From contig NZ_LTAQ01000034.1 in NCBI RefSeq assembly GCF_001590835.1, positions 131,185 to 195,184 on the forward strand: a stretch of 64,000 nucleotides of DNA, read 5' to 3'. Position numbers and translations under genes: made by a program. The notes beneath the pieces are model-generated. The model was given only the letters and a program-made list of their open reading frames with translations, made no database searches and was not told the origin of the DNA. Positions 55,699 to 64,000 of the stretch are shown in pieces; position 1 is the first letter of the stretch; the number at the start of each line of letters is the position of its first letter. The stretch comes from Bacillus gaemokensis. GTDB lineage: Bacteria; Bacillota; Bacilli; Bacillales; Bacillaceae_G.

Positions 55699-56649
55699 AT
55701 GAATAAAAAGTTAACCGCATTTTCATTTTTACTTATTTTTACACTTATTTTCGCTGGATGTACTAACAAAAAAGATGGATCCGCAAAAAAAGATGGAAAA
55801 CTTACTGTGTACACAACAATTTTCCCACTTGCTGATTTTGCTAAAAAAATTGGTGGCGACTATGTAAATGTAGAAGCGATTTATCCACCTGGCGCTGACT
55901 CTCATACATATGAGCCAAGTCAAAAACAAACAGTGCAAGTTGCGAAAGCTGACTTATTTGTGTATAACGGAGCAGAATTAGAGCCATTTGCTGAGAAAAT
56001 GGAAAAAGCATTAAAAAAAGAGAATGTAAAAATTGTAAATGCATCTAAAGGCATTGAACTTCGCGCTTCATCGGAAGAAGAACATCATGATCATGAAGAA
56101 GGTCATAAAGAGGATGAACACCATCATGATAAAGACCCACACGTATGGTTAGATCCTACACTTGCAATGAAACAAGCTGAAAAAATCAAAAATGCACTTG
56201 TATCATTACAACCAGATCACAAAAAAGAATTCGAGAAAAACTTTGCAGCATTGCAAACAAAGTTTACTGATTTAGACGATCAATTTAAATCTGTTGTTGC
56301 AAGCCCAAAAACGAAAGAAATTTTAGTTTCTCATGCTGCATATGGATATTGGGAACAACGCTATGGTTTAAAACAAATCCCTGTTGCTGGCATCTCAGCT
56401 TCTGATGAACCATCACAAAAAGAACTTGCTAACATTACAAAAACAGCAAAGGATCATGACTTAAAATATATTTTATTTGAAACATTCTCTACTCCAAAAG
56501 TAGCCGAAGTGATTCAAAAAGAAACAGGAACAAAAATTTTACGCTTAAACCACCTTGCTACTATTTCTGAAGATGATGCGAAGAAAAATAAAGATTACTT
56601 TACATTGATGGAAGAAAACGTGAATGCTTTAAAAGAAGCAACTAACTAA
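55699..56649 (+). CDS. zinc ABC transporter substrate-binding lipoprotein (ZnuA/AdcA-like)
   Basis: This 316-residue cluster A-I binding protein has lipobox IFAGC (Cys21), metal His69 in GADSHTYEPSQ, a His/Glu-rich loop at about 127-145, DPHVWLDP and LVSHAAYGYW. The His-rich loop and the upstream Zur box point to zinc rather than manganese. No permease or ATPase gene follows, so it must work with a transporter encoded elsewhere. AGAGGAG precedes the ATG. Confidence 0.92.
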   Translation: MNKKLTAFSFLLIFTLIFAGCTNKKDGSAKKDGKLTVYTTIFPLADFAKKIGGDYVNVEAIYPPGADSHTYEPSQKQTVQVAKADLFVYNGAELEPFAEKMEKALKKENVKIVNASKGIELRASSEEEHHDHEEGHKEDEHHHDKDPHVWLDPTLAMKQAEKIKNALVSLQPDHKKEFEKNFAALQTKFTDLDDQFKSVVASPKTKEILVSHAAYGYWEQRYGLKQIPVAGISASDEPSQKELANITKTAKDHDLKYILFETFSTPKVAEVIQKETGTKILRLNHLATISEDDAKKNKDYFTLMEENVNALKEATN

Positions 56650-56664
56650 ACTTAGATTTTTTTC

Positions 56665-56697
56665 AGGCAGCTGAAACATATTCAGCTGTCTTTTTTA
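56665..56697 (+). terminator. terminator of the zinc lipoprotein gene
   Basis: GGCAGCTGAA / TTCAGCTGTC hairpin is followed by TTTTTT. A second inverted repeat (GTGAGGT / ACCTCAC) lies 15 bp further on. Confidence 0.85.
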
Positions 56698-56842
56698 TCC
56701 CAATTAGTAAGTGAGGTTCATTCGTGCACCTCACTAATTATAGTTTCACTTTATGGACTGCAACTTGACTTAAACGAAATAACAAGTAAAATTATCCATG
56801 TTAGCTTTAAAGTTATATCATTTCAGAAAGTGAGTTGGAACT

Positions 56843-57313
56843 ATGAATCTTCACATTTGTGAAGTAACAGCAACTAATTGGCGTTCAGTCGCTGCTTTAG
56901 ACGTAGCAAAGGAACAGCAACAGTTCATTGAAAGCAATGCATTTTCTTTAGCAGAGTCACTCTATGAAGAAAACGGAACGTCAGTAGGCTTATATGATGA
57001 AGAGAAACTTGTCGGATACGCAATGTATGGTTGGTATTCAGCAAAAGATGACAGCGTATGGCTAGACCGTTTTATGATTGATCACCATTTTCAAGGAAAC
57101 GGCTATGCAAAACGTTTTCTCCATCTACTAATCCAGTACTTACAACAAAAATTTCAATGTAAAAAGATTTATTTAAGTCTTCATCCAGAAAACAAACTAG
57201 CAATGAAACTATATGAATCGTTTGGTTTTCATTTAACTGGTGATATTGACGATGATGGTCCAGTTGTAGGTGTAGTTATGAAATTACTTATAGATAAAAG
57301 TGTAAGCCTGTGA
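56843..57313 (+). CDS. GNAT acetyltransferase, BltD-like (polyamine acetyltransferase)
   Basis: This 156-residue GNAT has LVGYAMYGWYS, VWLDRFMIDHHFQGNGYAKRFLHLLI and LHPENKLAMKLYESFGFHLTGDIDDDGPVVGVVM. The layout is close to B. subtilis BltD spermine/spermidine acetyltransferase. ATG follows AGTGAGTTGG (weak SD). There is no blt-type exporter next to it. Polyamine acetylation is likely but inferred. Confidence 0.8.
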   Translation: MNLHICEVTATNWRSVAALDVAKEQQQFIESNAFSLAESLYEENGTSVGLYDEEKLVGYAMYGWYSAKDDSVWLDRFMIDHHFQGNGYAKRFLHLLIQYLQQKFQCKKIYLSLHPENKLAMKLYESFGFHLTGDIDDDGPVVGVVMKLLIDKSVSL

Positions 57314-57513
57314 AAACGAGCTTTTTTTTAGTTGATATCTTTTCTACTTGCCTTTGTTAATTAGTAGAATATTTTCAATCTGTACTTTCTTCCCCTTATA
57401 TTTTGCATTCTCACAATCTAGCATTACTTCAACAAAACGAGTATGAATAAATACTTTTCATAACTATATACTCCCAAAGAATAAAAACAATCTCCTAGCG
57501 GAAATATATGTAA

Positions 57514-57747
57514 GCATATGAAAAACTTGATTTGACAAAGTTCTATCAATTAAACATTCCAAAAAGTTATTTCTATTTATCGGAAGATACGGCGGTTCTA
57601 CAAGGTGAACAATATGGCTGGCATCCTCATATGTCAAGTCGTCTTGGACTCTTTCGTTTGGTCACTACACAAGGCGATCATATGACTATGTTTCACGTTA
57701 AACCAGCAATTGTCGCTAAGAAATTAGTGGAAGCTGGAAGAGATTGA
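57514..57747 (+). pseudogene. C-terminal remnant of an alpha/beta hydrolase
   Basis: An open stretch of 77 codons lacks a proper start and ribosome site. It encodes IPKSYFYLSEDTAV and TTQGDHMTMFHVKPAIVAKKL, the Asp-strand and the catalytic-His end of hydroxynitrile lyase / esterase-type alpha/beta hydrolases. About 170-180 N-terminal residues with the nucleophile are missing. A terminator follows directly. Confidence 0.65.
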
Positions 57748-57755
57748 TGACAAAC

Positions 57756-57784
57756 AATAAGCCTGCTGAGTTAGCAGGCTTATT
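57756..57784. terminator. bidirectional terminator
   Basis: AATAAGCCTGCT / AGCAGGCTTATT hairpin lies between the hydrolase remnant and the convergent GTPase gene. Confidence 0.85.
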
Positions 57785-58730
57785 TCACACATTCTTGGAA
57801 ATGTTCTTGGAACCATTCTTTATTAATATCTTTCCCAATGAAAACTACTTCACTTACGCGTTCTTCTTCCTCTTGCCACTCTCTATCATAAGAAGCCGCA
57901 AACAATGTATGAACACCTTGGAAAACAATACGGCGATCTACTCCATCAATTGATAAAATTCCTTTATAGCGATATAAGTGCTCTCCTAATTCTTGAACAA
58001 CAGCTGACATCCATTCGTTTAACTTCTGCAAATCTAACGGACGCTCTTCGCGTAATACAAACGATTTCACACCTTCTAAATGATGATGCTCTTTATGTGG
58101 ATAAATTTCTAATGTATCACGCGTTTTAAATGTTTGAATTTCTAGCAAGGCTGGAATATCCACTTCACAATTTGTTGTTGGTATTAATTTTGCAGTTGGA
58201 TTAATACCTTGTAATTCGATAAGAAGATTTTCCTTTTCTGCTCCTTCAATTATATCTAGTTTATTTACTAAAATCATATCAGCAAAAGCAATTTGTTCTT
58301 TCGCTTCTAACCCTTTTTTAAAGTGTTTATGTATATGATAGCTATCTACGACTGTTACTACTCCATTAATTTGGTACGCCGACTGAATAACCGGATCTAA
58401 AAAGAACGTTTGAATAATCGGGCCTGGATTTGCAAGACCTGTAGTTTCAATTACTAAACCATCAAAATCCATTTTCCCTTCTGCTTTCACATCAAGTAAC
58501 TGTTTTAACGCAACAAGTAAATCCTCGCGCACTGTGCAACATAAACAGCCATTCGTCATTTCCATAATTTCTTCTTCTACATTCATAATCAATTGATTAT
58601 CGATACCAATTTGTCCTATCTCATTTACAATAACCGCTAATTTCTTACCGTGCTCTTCCGATAAAATGCGATTTAATAATGTTGTTTTCCCCGATCCAAG
58701 AAAACCAGTTAAAATTGTTACTGGAATCAT
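57780..58730 (-). CDS. G3E-family GTPase, CobW/YjiA-like
   Basis: This 316-residue protein has Walker A GFLGSGKTTLLNRIL, the metal-binding CLCC (GCLCCTVREDL), the guanine motif LVNKLD and a C-terminal CobW_C domain (LYRYKGILSIDGVDRRIVFQGVH). G3E GTPases insert or traffic metals, zinc in the ZagA/YciC branch. Start ATG 58730 was chosen because AAGGAG is 9 nt upstream. It lies near the zinc-binding lipoprotein, but I see no Zur box before it. Confidence 0.9.
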   Translation of the reverse strand: MIPVTILTGFLGSGKTTLLNRILSEEHGKKLAVIVNEIGQIGIDNQLIMNVEEEIMEMTNGCLCCTVREDLLVALKQLLDVKAEGKMDFDGLVIETTGLANPGPIIQTFFLDPVIQSAYQINGVVTVVDSYHIHKHFKKGLEAKEQIAFADMILVNKLDIIEGAEKENLLIELQGINPTAKLIPTTNCEVDIPALLEIQTFKTRDTLEIYPHKEHHHLEGVKSFVLREERPLDLQKLNEWMSAVVQELGEHLYRYKGILSIDGVDRRIVFQGVHTLFAASYDREWQEEEERVSEVVFIGKDINKEWFQEHFQECVK

Positions 58731-58810
58731 TTCGTACATCTCCTTATAGCTATATCTTCGTACATTATACCATACAGAAAAAGTCGTTTTTTATAACAAA
58801 GACATATTTA

Positions 58811-58839
58811 TTGTATGTACCTCTTGATAACTATATAAT
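58811..58839 (+). promoter_or_regulatory. SigA-type promoter of the aldo/keto reductase gene
   Basis: TTGTAT (58811-58816) and TATAAT (58834-58839) are separated by 17 bp, 62 bp before the start codon. Confidence 0.6.
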
Positions 58840-58900
58840 AGTACCGAACAAGAAAGCCCTTTCAAAAACTTCATCATTCATCAAGGAGGTCTATACTCAT

Positions 58901-59803
58901 ATGGAACGAGTTCAAATGGCTAATAACCTAGAATTTTCTCGTATCATTCAGGGATTTTGGCGTTTAGCAGAATGGAATATGTCAAAGGAAGAATTACTTT
59001 CTTTTATCGAAAATTGTATGGATATGGGAATTACAACTTTTGATCACGCTGATATTTACGGAGGATATACGTGTGAAGCATTATTTGGGGAAGCATTACA
59101 ATTTAAACCTTCTTTACGTGATAACATGCAAATTGTCACAAAGTGTGGAATCGCTCCCCCATCTCCAAAATTTCCAGAACGATATGTCGCTCATTATAAT
59201 ACTAGTGCTGAGCATATTGTAAAGAGCGCAGAACAATCACTAAAAAACTTACATACTGATTATATCGATGTGCTACTCATCCATCGTCCCGATCCATTTA
59301 TAGATCCGACTGAAGTAGCAGAAGCCTTCACACGTTTAAAGCAAGATGGAAAAGTACGTCATTTTGGTGTATCGAACTTTTTAACGCCTCAGTTCAATAT
59401 GCTAAGCTCTTATTTAAATTTCCCACTTATTACAAATCAAATTGAAGTATCAGCAATGCAGCTTGAGCATTTTGAAAAAGGTACGATTGACCTATGCCAA
59501 GAAAAGCGAATTGCACCTATGATTTGGTCTCCTCTTGCTGGCGGAGAAATTTTCACAGATAAGAGCGAACGCTCGATACGGTTACGTGAAACATTACAAA
59601 AAATCGCTAATGATCTAGGTGTTGACGGCATTGATACCGTAATGTATGCATGGTTACTTGCACATCCAGCAAAAATGATGCCAATCGTTGGTTCTGGTAA
59701 GCTTGATCGCGTGAAGACAGCTATCGAAGCTACAAAACTTACATTAGATCGTCAGCAGTGGTTTACCACCTTCGAAAGTTATAATGGACACCCTGTACCG
59801 TGA
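58901..59803 (+). CDS. aldo/keto reductase
   Basis: This 300-residue TIM-barrel reductase has the catalytic set Asp and Tyr in FDHADIYGGY, Lys in IVTKCGI and His in VLLIHRPDP. It resembles YdhF-type oxidoreductases. Start ATG 58901 follows AAGGAGG; the open frame extends upstream over the divergent gene without support. It reduces carbonyls with NADPH; substrate unknown. Confidence 0.92.
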   Translation: MERVQMANNLEFSRIIQGFWRLAEWNMSKEELLSFIENCMDMGITTFDHADIYGGYTCEALFGEALQFKPSLRDNMQIVTKCGIAPPSPKFPERYVAHYNTSAEHIVKSAEQSLKNLHTDYIDVLLIHRPDPFIDPTEVAEAFTRLKQDGKVRHFGVSNFLTPQFNMLSSYLNFPLITNQIEVSAMQLEHFEKGTIDLCQEKRIAPMIWSPLAGGEIFTDKSERSIRLRETLQKIANDLGVDGIDTVMYAWLLAHPAKMMPIVGSGKLDRVKTAIEATKLTLDRQQWFTTFESYNGHPVP

Positions 59804-59881
59804 TGTATGAGTAAATCATAATAGATATCGAATCCAGGCCTCCTTTTCATGTTATAATCCCCATAAAAAGGAGGTTGTCTT

Positions 59882-60023
59882 TTGAATAAATCAACTAAAG
59901 ATTACAACATCTAAAATAAAAGATTTTTACTATAAATCAAATCCTAAATTTGACGAGCAAATAGAAATTCTCTTTCACGATTCTCTTCCTTCTCAATACT
60001 ATAGCGAAAAAAAGAAGAGCTAA
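59882..60023 (+). pseudogene. possible frameshifted small gene
   Basis: AAGGAGG precedes a TTG that opens only 10 codons. A shift of one base would give about 46 residues (LKITTSKIKDFYYKSNPKF, then EQIEILFHDSLPSQYY) ending at 60023. A terminator follows. It could be a decayed B. cereus-type small gene or noise. Confidence 0.3.
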
Positions 60024-60045
60024 TATATTATAGCTCTTCTTTTTC
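60007..60045. terminator. bidirectional terminator
   Basis: AAAGAAGAGCT / AGCTCTTCTTT hairpin with an AT-rich loop lies directly after the RimJ/RimL-type gene's stop on the minus strand. Confidence 0.75.
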
Positions 60046-60612
60046 ATAACTACTTCTTGTCATAGCAAACACACATGTATCCCTTAACCCACTACCATCT
60101 ACCGCCACATTATTACTTTCTAAAATACCTTCTAATTTAAAACCTAACTTTTCAGGTATAGCTCTACTTTTTACATTTCTTGAATCACAGCGAATCTCTA
60201 TTCGATTTGCCTGTAACTCAGAAAAAGCATAGTCCATAATCCCTTGTGCTGCTTCTGTCATATAACCTTTTCCACCAAAACGCGAATCTATCCAATACCC
60301 AATTTCAAATCTTGGTATCTCCCAATTAATTCGATGCAATCCTGAAGAAGCAACAAACTCACCTGTTTCTTTTAAAAATACTAGTAACCTCAAATCTTCA
60401 CGCTGTAAAAATTGAATATGAGCTCTTCTTATACTTGCTTCTATCTCTTCTTCTGTTTGCTCTTTTTGCGCGAAAGCCATCCAAGGCCTGAGTTCTTCTA
60501 GCGATGCATTGATAGCTTCATAAACTACTTTACCATCCCCTGGCTTTGGCATCCGAATAAGAAGTCTATCTGTGTAAAATTCAGAAGGAAAATCAAGTAA
60601 TAATGGATTCAT
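60028..60612 (-). CDS. GNAT acetyltransferase, RimJ/RimL type
   Basis: This 194-residue protein has FYTDRLLIRMPKPGDG, IGYWIDSRFGGKGYMTEAAQGIMDYAF and RIEIRCDSRNVKSRAIPEKLGF, the standard RimJ/RimL series. It may acetylate a ribosomal protein N-terminus or a small substrate. Start ATG 60612 follows AGGGGTG; the upstream extension lacks a site. Confidence 0.9.
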   Translation of the reverse strand: MNPLLLDFPSEFYTDRLLIRMPKPGDGKVVYEAINASLEELRPWMAFAQKEQTEEEIEASIRRAHIQFLQREDLRLLVFLKETGEFVASSGLHRINWEIPRFEIGYWIDSRFGGKGYMTEAAQGIMDYAFSELQANRIEIRCDSRNVKSRAIPEKLGFKLEGILESNNVAVDGSGLRDTCVFAMTRSSYEKEEL

Positions 60613-60762
60613 CCCAAACACCCCTATTGTTCTTTTATGTATAATAATATTCAATCCAGACTATATAGTAAATATTTTTTTCTGAATCTTAAAACATACA
60701 GATTTACTAGTACATATATACCACTCAAAATCATCACCTAACTTCCCCTATTACAAGCATCC

Positions 60763-62235
60763 TCATACAATGAGTTGATTCACTTCTACCGCTGTACGTA
60801 TTCCCGACTCAATCGCTCCTTGTATCCAACCATGGTACAACGTTGTATGATCTCCTGCAAAATAAATTTTCCCCTCTGGTTTTACAATCGCAGACTGCAG
60901 TTCTGATTCTTGGCCTGCTTGAAAAATCGCAAAGCCCCCTAATGCATATGGATCTAGCGTCCAACTCTTTGCTACCCCTGACATAAATTCATCATATACT
61001 TGACCACCTAATATAGTCGCTAAGTTTTGTAATGTGTAATAAATACGATCACCTTTCGTTTGCCCATCCCAAAGTAACGCATCATACGACCATGTATAAC
61101 TCCCTAACATAATAGCCGGCCCCTTAGACCCAATACCATGACTTGGATAATACGCATATCGAATTGGTAAATCTGTAATGATTCTCCCACCCATTTGCCC
61201 CTGCTCTTCCCAAAAACGACTTTTAAATTGAATTCCTATTTTAGTAGCTGCCATATAATGTAGTTCACGAATTGCTTTCCACTTTTCATGTGATACAGAA
61301 TCAAATGGATCAATTTCAACAAAGCGCATTGTAGAAAAAGGAATTGTAACAATCACTACATCCCCCGTTATGCTACTATACTCAAATGTTTCCTCATTTC
61401 TACAAAAAGCAGTCACTTCTTTCTCATGTTGATGAAGCTTCATTAACTTTTGATTATAAACAATATCTTCTTGTAGCTGAGGTAAAAAAGCCTTTGGAAG
61501 CTGATCATTACCTCCTGTAATTTCACAAAAACCGCTTTCCTGCTGCAAAATATATATAAACCGTAAAGTTTCAACAAATGCTCTTTCCAAAAAACCTTCT
61601 AAATCTAAAAGTACCCCAATCATCTCTATTGTTACTGGTGAAAAGTATGTATTATACTGATACGGATGATGTTTTAAGAACTGCGCTGTTGAATACTTTC
61701 CAAAGTCTTTTTCAACAATCCCCCAGTTTTTCTCTGGATTTCTTTTAATAAAATCAATAATTGGCTGCACTGCTAACAATAATAATTCCTCTGACGTCTT
61801 TCCTTCTTCATTCATGGCTACTGGGTATCGTAATATACTAGGATTTTTCTCATATTGCCGCAATGTCGTTTTTCTACCATTCACATAAATAATGTCTGTA
61901 TCATTTCGATTAATAAACGGATTCACCTGTAAACCAAACTTTTTTATATACGCCATTGTTAGTGTATGTATATACGGAATGCGCATTGCCCCAACATCTA
62001 AATATAAACCTGTATCTTGCATTCTAATCGTCTCAATTCTACCGCCCACCCGGCTATTCGCCTCTAAAATTTTCACATAATGTCCTGCATTTTTTAGTAG
62101 TGAAGCTGATACTAGACCAGCCATTCCAGCACCAATTACAATGATTTGTTTTGGATGTGTCGTCTTCGGTAATCCCTTATCAATAATCCTTAACATTTCA
62201 TTAGTTGCACTATCAAATTGTATATCCTTTTGCAC
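60763..62235 (-). CDS. flavin amine oxidase (YobN / L-amino acid oxidase-like)
   Basis: This 490-residue protein has the FAD motif IIVIGAGMAGLVSASLLKNAGH and the second FAD block VGGRIETIRM. The C-terminal GKIYFAGDHTTLYHGWIQGAIESGIR is typical of monoamine and L-amino acid oxidases. Start GTG 62235 was set by AAGGGGTGGG upstream. No signal peptide is seen, so it should be cytoplasmic. The substrate could be an L-amino acid or amine. Related to B. subtilis YobN. Confidence 0.9.
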   Translation of the reverse strand: MQKDIQFDSATNEMLRIIDKGLPKTTHPKQIIVIGAGMAGLVSASLLKNAGHYVKILEANSRVGGRIETIRMQDTGLYLDVGAMRIPYIHTLTMAYIKKFGLQVNPFINRNDTDIIYVNGRKTTLRQYEKNPSILRYPVAMNEEGKTSEELLLLAVQPIIDFIKRNPEKNWGIVEKDFGKYSTAQFLKHHPYQYNTYFSPVTIEMIGVLLDLEGFLERAFVETLRFIYILQQESGFCEITGGNDQLPKAFLPQLQEDIVYNQKLMKLHQHEKEVTAFCRNEETFEYSSITGDVVIVTIPFSTMRFVEIDPFDSVSHEKWKAIRELHYMAATKIGIQFKSRFWEEQGQMGGRIITDLPIRYAYYPSHGIGSKGPAIMLGSYTWSYDALLWDGQTKGDRIYYTLQNLATILGGQVYDEFMSGVAKSWTLDPYALGGFAIFQAGQESELQSAIVKPEGKIYFAGDHTTLYHGWIQGAIESGIRTAVEVNQLIV

Positions 62236-62421
62236 AATCCCACCCCTTACTTCACACATACAAATTAGTGGTTTAATGCATTTTATTCACAAGCGTAGTT
62301 AAACATAACACGATAAGATTATGAATATTCACTAAAAATACACAAGAAGCTGCTCTCAATCCCCTCACTTCCTCATATAATAAAGATGTAGATAGGAAAT
62401 GTAAGGAGAGGATCGATAACC

Positions 62422-62613
62422 ATGAAACGTACTTACGACTATCATGCAACTAAAAAACACTTGGAATTAAAAAAACAGCAATTATGTAAACAACTCACAA
62501 GTGTAAAATTAACAGAAGAAGAGCGGAATCAAATTAAAATGGAAATTGATAACTACGAGTATATTTTAAATTTAGTAGAAATGAACCATTACGAACGTGG
62601 ATTTTCTCACTAA
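62422..62613 (+). CDS. DUF3896 family protein
   Basis: This 63-residue charged helical protein (YDYHATKKHLELKKQQL and EEERNQIKMEIDNYEYILNL) belongs to a B. cereus-group family of unknown function. AAGGAGAGG precedes the ATG. A terminator at 62612 marks it as a single gene. Confidence 0.8.
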   Translation: MKRTYDYHATKKHLELKKQQLCKQLTSVKLTEEERNQIKMEIDNYEYILNLVEMNHYERGFSH

Positions 62614-62645
62614 AAGCGGATGTGAAAGCATTCGCTTTTTTATTT
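62612..62645 (+). terminator. terminator of the DUF3896 gene
   Basis: An 11-bp stem, AAAAGCGGATG with CATTCGCTTTT, is followed by a T-run. Confidence 0.8.
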
Positions 62646-62717
62646 GAGCATTTCTTTACGCATTTTTCGTAAGTAAATATATAATAGAATGTACATTAAG
62701 ATTGTGAGGTATATTCT

Positions 62718-63722
62718 ATGATAAAACTAAGTGTATTAGATCAATCACCTATTTCCGATGGCAGTACAGCAATTGAAGCTTTTTCCAATACAGTAACACT
62801 TGCTCAAGAAGTTGAAAAACTAAATTTCACTCGTTTTTGGGTATCTGAACATCATAACTCTGTTAGTTTAGCTGGATCCAGCCCAGAAGTGCTCATTTCT
62901 CATATTGCAGCAAAAACAAACCATATCCGTGTTGGCTCTGGTGGCGTTATGCTCCCTCACTACAGTTCATATAAGGTAGCTGAAAACTTTCGTGTATTAG
63001 AAGCACTTTATCCAAATCGAATCGATCTTGGAGTAGGCCGTGCACCAGGTGGTATGCCTATCGCAACGCGTGCACTTCAAGAGGGAAAAATGATTTCACT
63101 CGACCATTATCCAGAGCAAATACAAGATGTAGCAATGTACTTACATGACAAAACACCTGATAACCACCAATATGCAAAATTAAAAGCTTCACCTATCATC
63201 CCAACTACACCCGAAATGTGGATGCTTGGGTCTAGTGGAGAAAGTGCGATGGTTGCAGCGAAACAAGGAACGGCTTTTGCATTTGCACAATTCATTAATG
63301 GCTATGGTGGTCCTGAAGTTATGAAAGCGTATCAAGAACAATTTCAGCCGTCTTTCTTAGGAGATAAACCTAAATCAATTGTTTCTATTTTTGTCGTTTG
63401 CGGAGAAACAAATGAAGAAGCTGAAAGAATTGCATCTAGTCTAGATTTGTCGATTTTATTATTAGAACAAGGAAAACGTACAACTGGTACTCCTTCTATT
63501 GAAACAGCACAAAATTACGCTTATAGTGCCTATGACCTATTCCGCATTAAAGAAAATCGCCAACGTATGATTGTCGGTGATCAAACGCGCGTAAAAGAAC
63601 AAATTTTAAAATTGAGTGAATCCTATAATGCTGAGGAATTTATGATTGTAACCATTACTCATCAATTTGAGGATAAATTAAAATCTTATCGTTTATTAGC
63701 AGACGCATTTGAATTACAATAA
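62718..63722 (+). CDS. luciferase-like flavin-dependent oxidoreductase
   Basis: This 334-residue LLM-class protein starts LSVLDQSPISDG and has FWVSEHHNSVSLAGSSPEVLISHIAAKT, RVGSGGVMLPHYS and RIDLGVGRAPGG, as in YceB/YwcH-type monooxygenases. It uses FMN or F420-like flavin; its substrate is unknown. AGGT lies near the ATG. A decayed tail follows in the same frame after the stop. Confidence 0.92.
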   Translation: MIKLSVLDQSPISDGSTAIEAFSNTVTLAQEVEKLNFTRFWVSEHHNSVSLAGSSPEVLISHIAAKTNHIRVGSGGVMLPHYSSYKVAENFRVLEALYPNRIDLGVGRAPGGMPIATRALQEGKMISLDHYPEQIQDVAMYLHDKTPDNHQYAKLKASPIIPTTPEMWMLGSSGESAMVAAKQGTAFAFAQFINGYGGPEVMKAYQEQFQPSFLGDKPKSIVSIFVVCGETNEEAERIASSLDLSILLLEQGKRTTGTPSIETAQNYAYSAYDLFRIKENRQRMIVGDQTRVKEQILKLSESYNAEEFMIVTITHQFEDKLKSYRLLADAFELQ

Positions 63723-63845
63723 CATGAACCTTTCGGAATTATCGATTTAGATGACTATTTCAAACTCGGTTACCCGAAACAAATTATTTCAAAAATTTTA
63801 AGACATGTATCGTATGGCGATCAATTTACTGAAATTAATACATAA
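63723..63845 (+). pseudogene. in-frame remnant after the luciferase-like gene
   Basis: Directly after the TAA the same frame stays open for 40 codons (EPFGIIDLDDYFKLGYPKQ, then IISKILRHVSYGDQF) to a second stop at 63845. It looks like protein but has no start codon or ribosome site. It is probably the rest of a small neighbouring gene whose 5' end was lost. Readthrough is possible but less likely. Confidence 0.45.
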
Positions 63846-63887
63846 AAAGTCATTCTGATTCATTATCAGAATGACTTTTTTGTTTTT
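63844..63887 (+). terminator. terminator
   Basis: AAAAAGTCATTCTGA and TCAGAATGACTTTTT form a 15-bp stem followed by TGTTTTT. Confidence 0.88.
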
Positions 63888-63951
63888 ACACATGAGATTG
63901 ATATTTTCTAGTTAAAGAGCTAAATGTAGCTACAAGAAATATGTGTATTTT

Positions 63952-64000
63952 TTATAAGCCAGTTGGGCCGGTTGGGCCAGTTTCTCCCGTCGGACCTGTT
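63952..64000 (-). CDS. collagen-like protein, C-terminal end (partial)
   Basis: The minus strand encodes TGPTGETGPTGPTGL and a stop at 63952-63954. These Gly-X-Thr-type triplets are the hallmark of BclA-like exosporium collagen proteins. Unlike BclA, no globular C-terminal domain follows the repeats, so this is a different collagen-like protein or a shortened one. The rest lies beyond the right edge. Confidence 0.75.
   Translation of the reverse strand, partial: TGPTGETGPTGPTGL

Noticed and set aside
1-64000. CRISPR arrays, tRNA or rRNA genes, prophage
   Set aside because: No regularly spaced direct repeats, no tRNA-like cloverleaf and no phage structural gene cluster were recognised in the window.

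Overview
The window is low-GC Firmicute DNA and almost certainly comes from the Bacillus cereus group. The evidence is the gene content: a FosB-type fosfomycin thiol transferase, a 28-residue YjcZ-type sporulation peptide, a divergent CotH / ExsB-like spore pair, BclA-like Gly-X-Thr repeats at the right edge, a DUF3896 protein, extra SpoIIP paralogues, and strong Shine-Dalgarno sites that often precede TTG or GTG starts. I see no rRNA, tRNA, CRISPR array or intact transposase.

Layout. (1) 1-8516, minus strand: a catabolic cluster. A two-component-type flavin hydroxylase (probable anthranilate 3-monooxygenase) lies upstream of an IclR regulator and genes for 3-hydroxyanthranilate dioxygenase, ACMS decarboxylase, a RidA-type aminomuconate deaminase, a semialdehyde dehydrogenase, a hydratase, acylating acetaldehyde dehydrogenase and 4-hydroxy-2-oxovalerate aldolase (cut by the left edge). 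Together they would take anthranilate to pyruvate and acetyl-CoA. A 17-bp perfect palindrome sits at the hydroxylase promoter. (2) 8.7-22.3 kb: household and envelope genes, including two SpoIIP paralogues, an SPFH/NfeD pair, an MFS exporter, a broken amidase, a VanY-like carboxypeptidase, CsaA, BrnQ, a CBS protein and an HXXEE membrane protein. (3) 22.3-33 kb: an accessory region. A FAD/NAD(P) enzyme plus Bcr/CflA-type MFS exporter is enclosed by perfect 15-bp inverted repeats 3.0 kb apart. Next comes a 217-bp MITE-like element with 14-bp IS6-like ends, then a secreted permuted papain-like protein with an anchored partner, then a LanFEG/BcrAB-like ABC transporter divergent from an OmpR-type two-component system.

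(4) 33-46.8 kb: mostly core genes: a lone DppB-like permease, a CNNM/CBS protein, DUF456, NmrA-like and SDR reductases, cardiolipin synthase, YjcZ, an acyl-CoA thioesterase, a YcgR/YcgQ-like permease pair, CorA, a SpoVB-like flippase, DedA and a NUDIX hydrolase. (5) 46.9-64 kb: the cotH-exsB spore pair, a phosphatase, fosB, oppA, ogt, namA, a zinc-binding lipoprotein with an upstream Zur-like box, a G3E GTPase, oxidoreductases, acetyltransferases, an amine oxidase, and the C-terminus of a collagen-like protein running off the right edge. Several gene remnants (an alpha/beta hydrolase tail, a frameshifted small gene, and a decayed tail after the luciferase-like gene) lie between intact genes.
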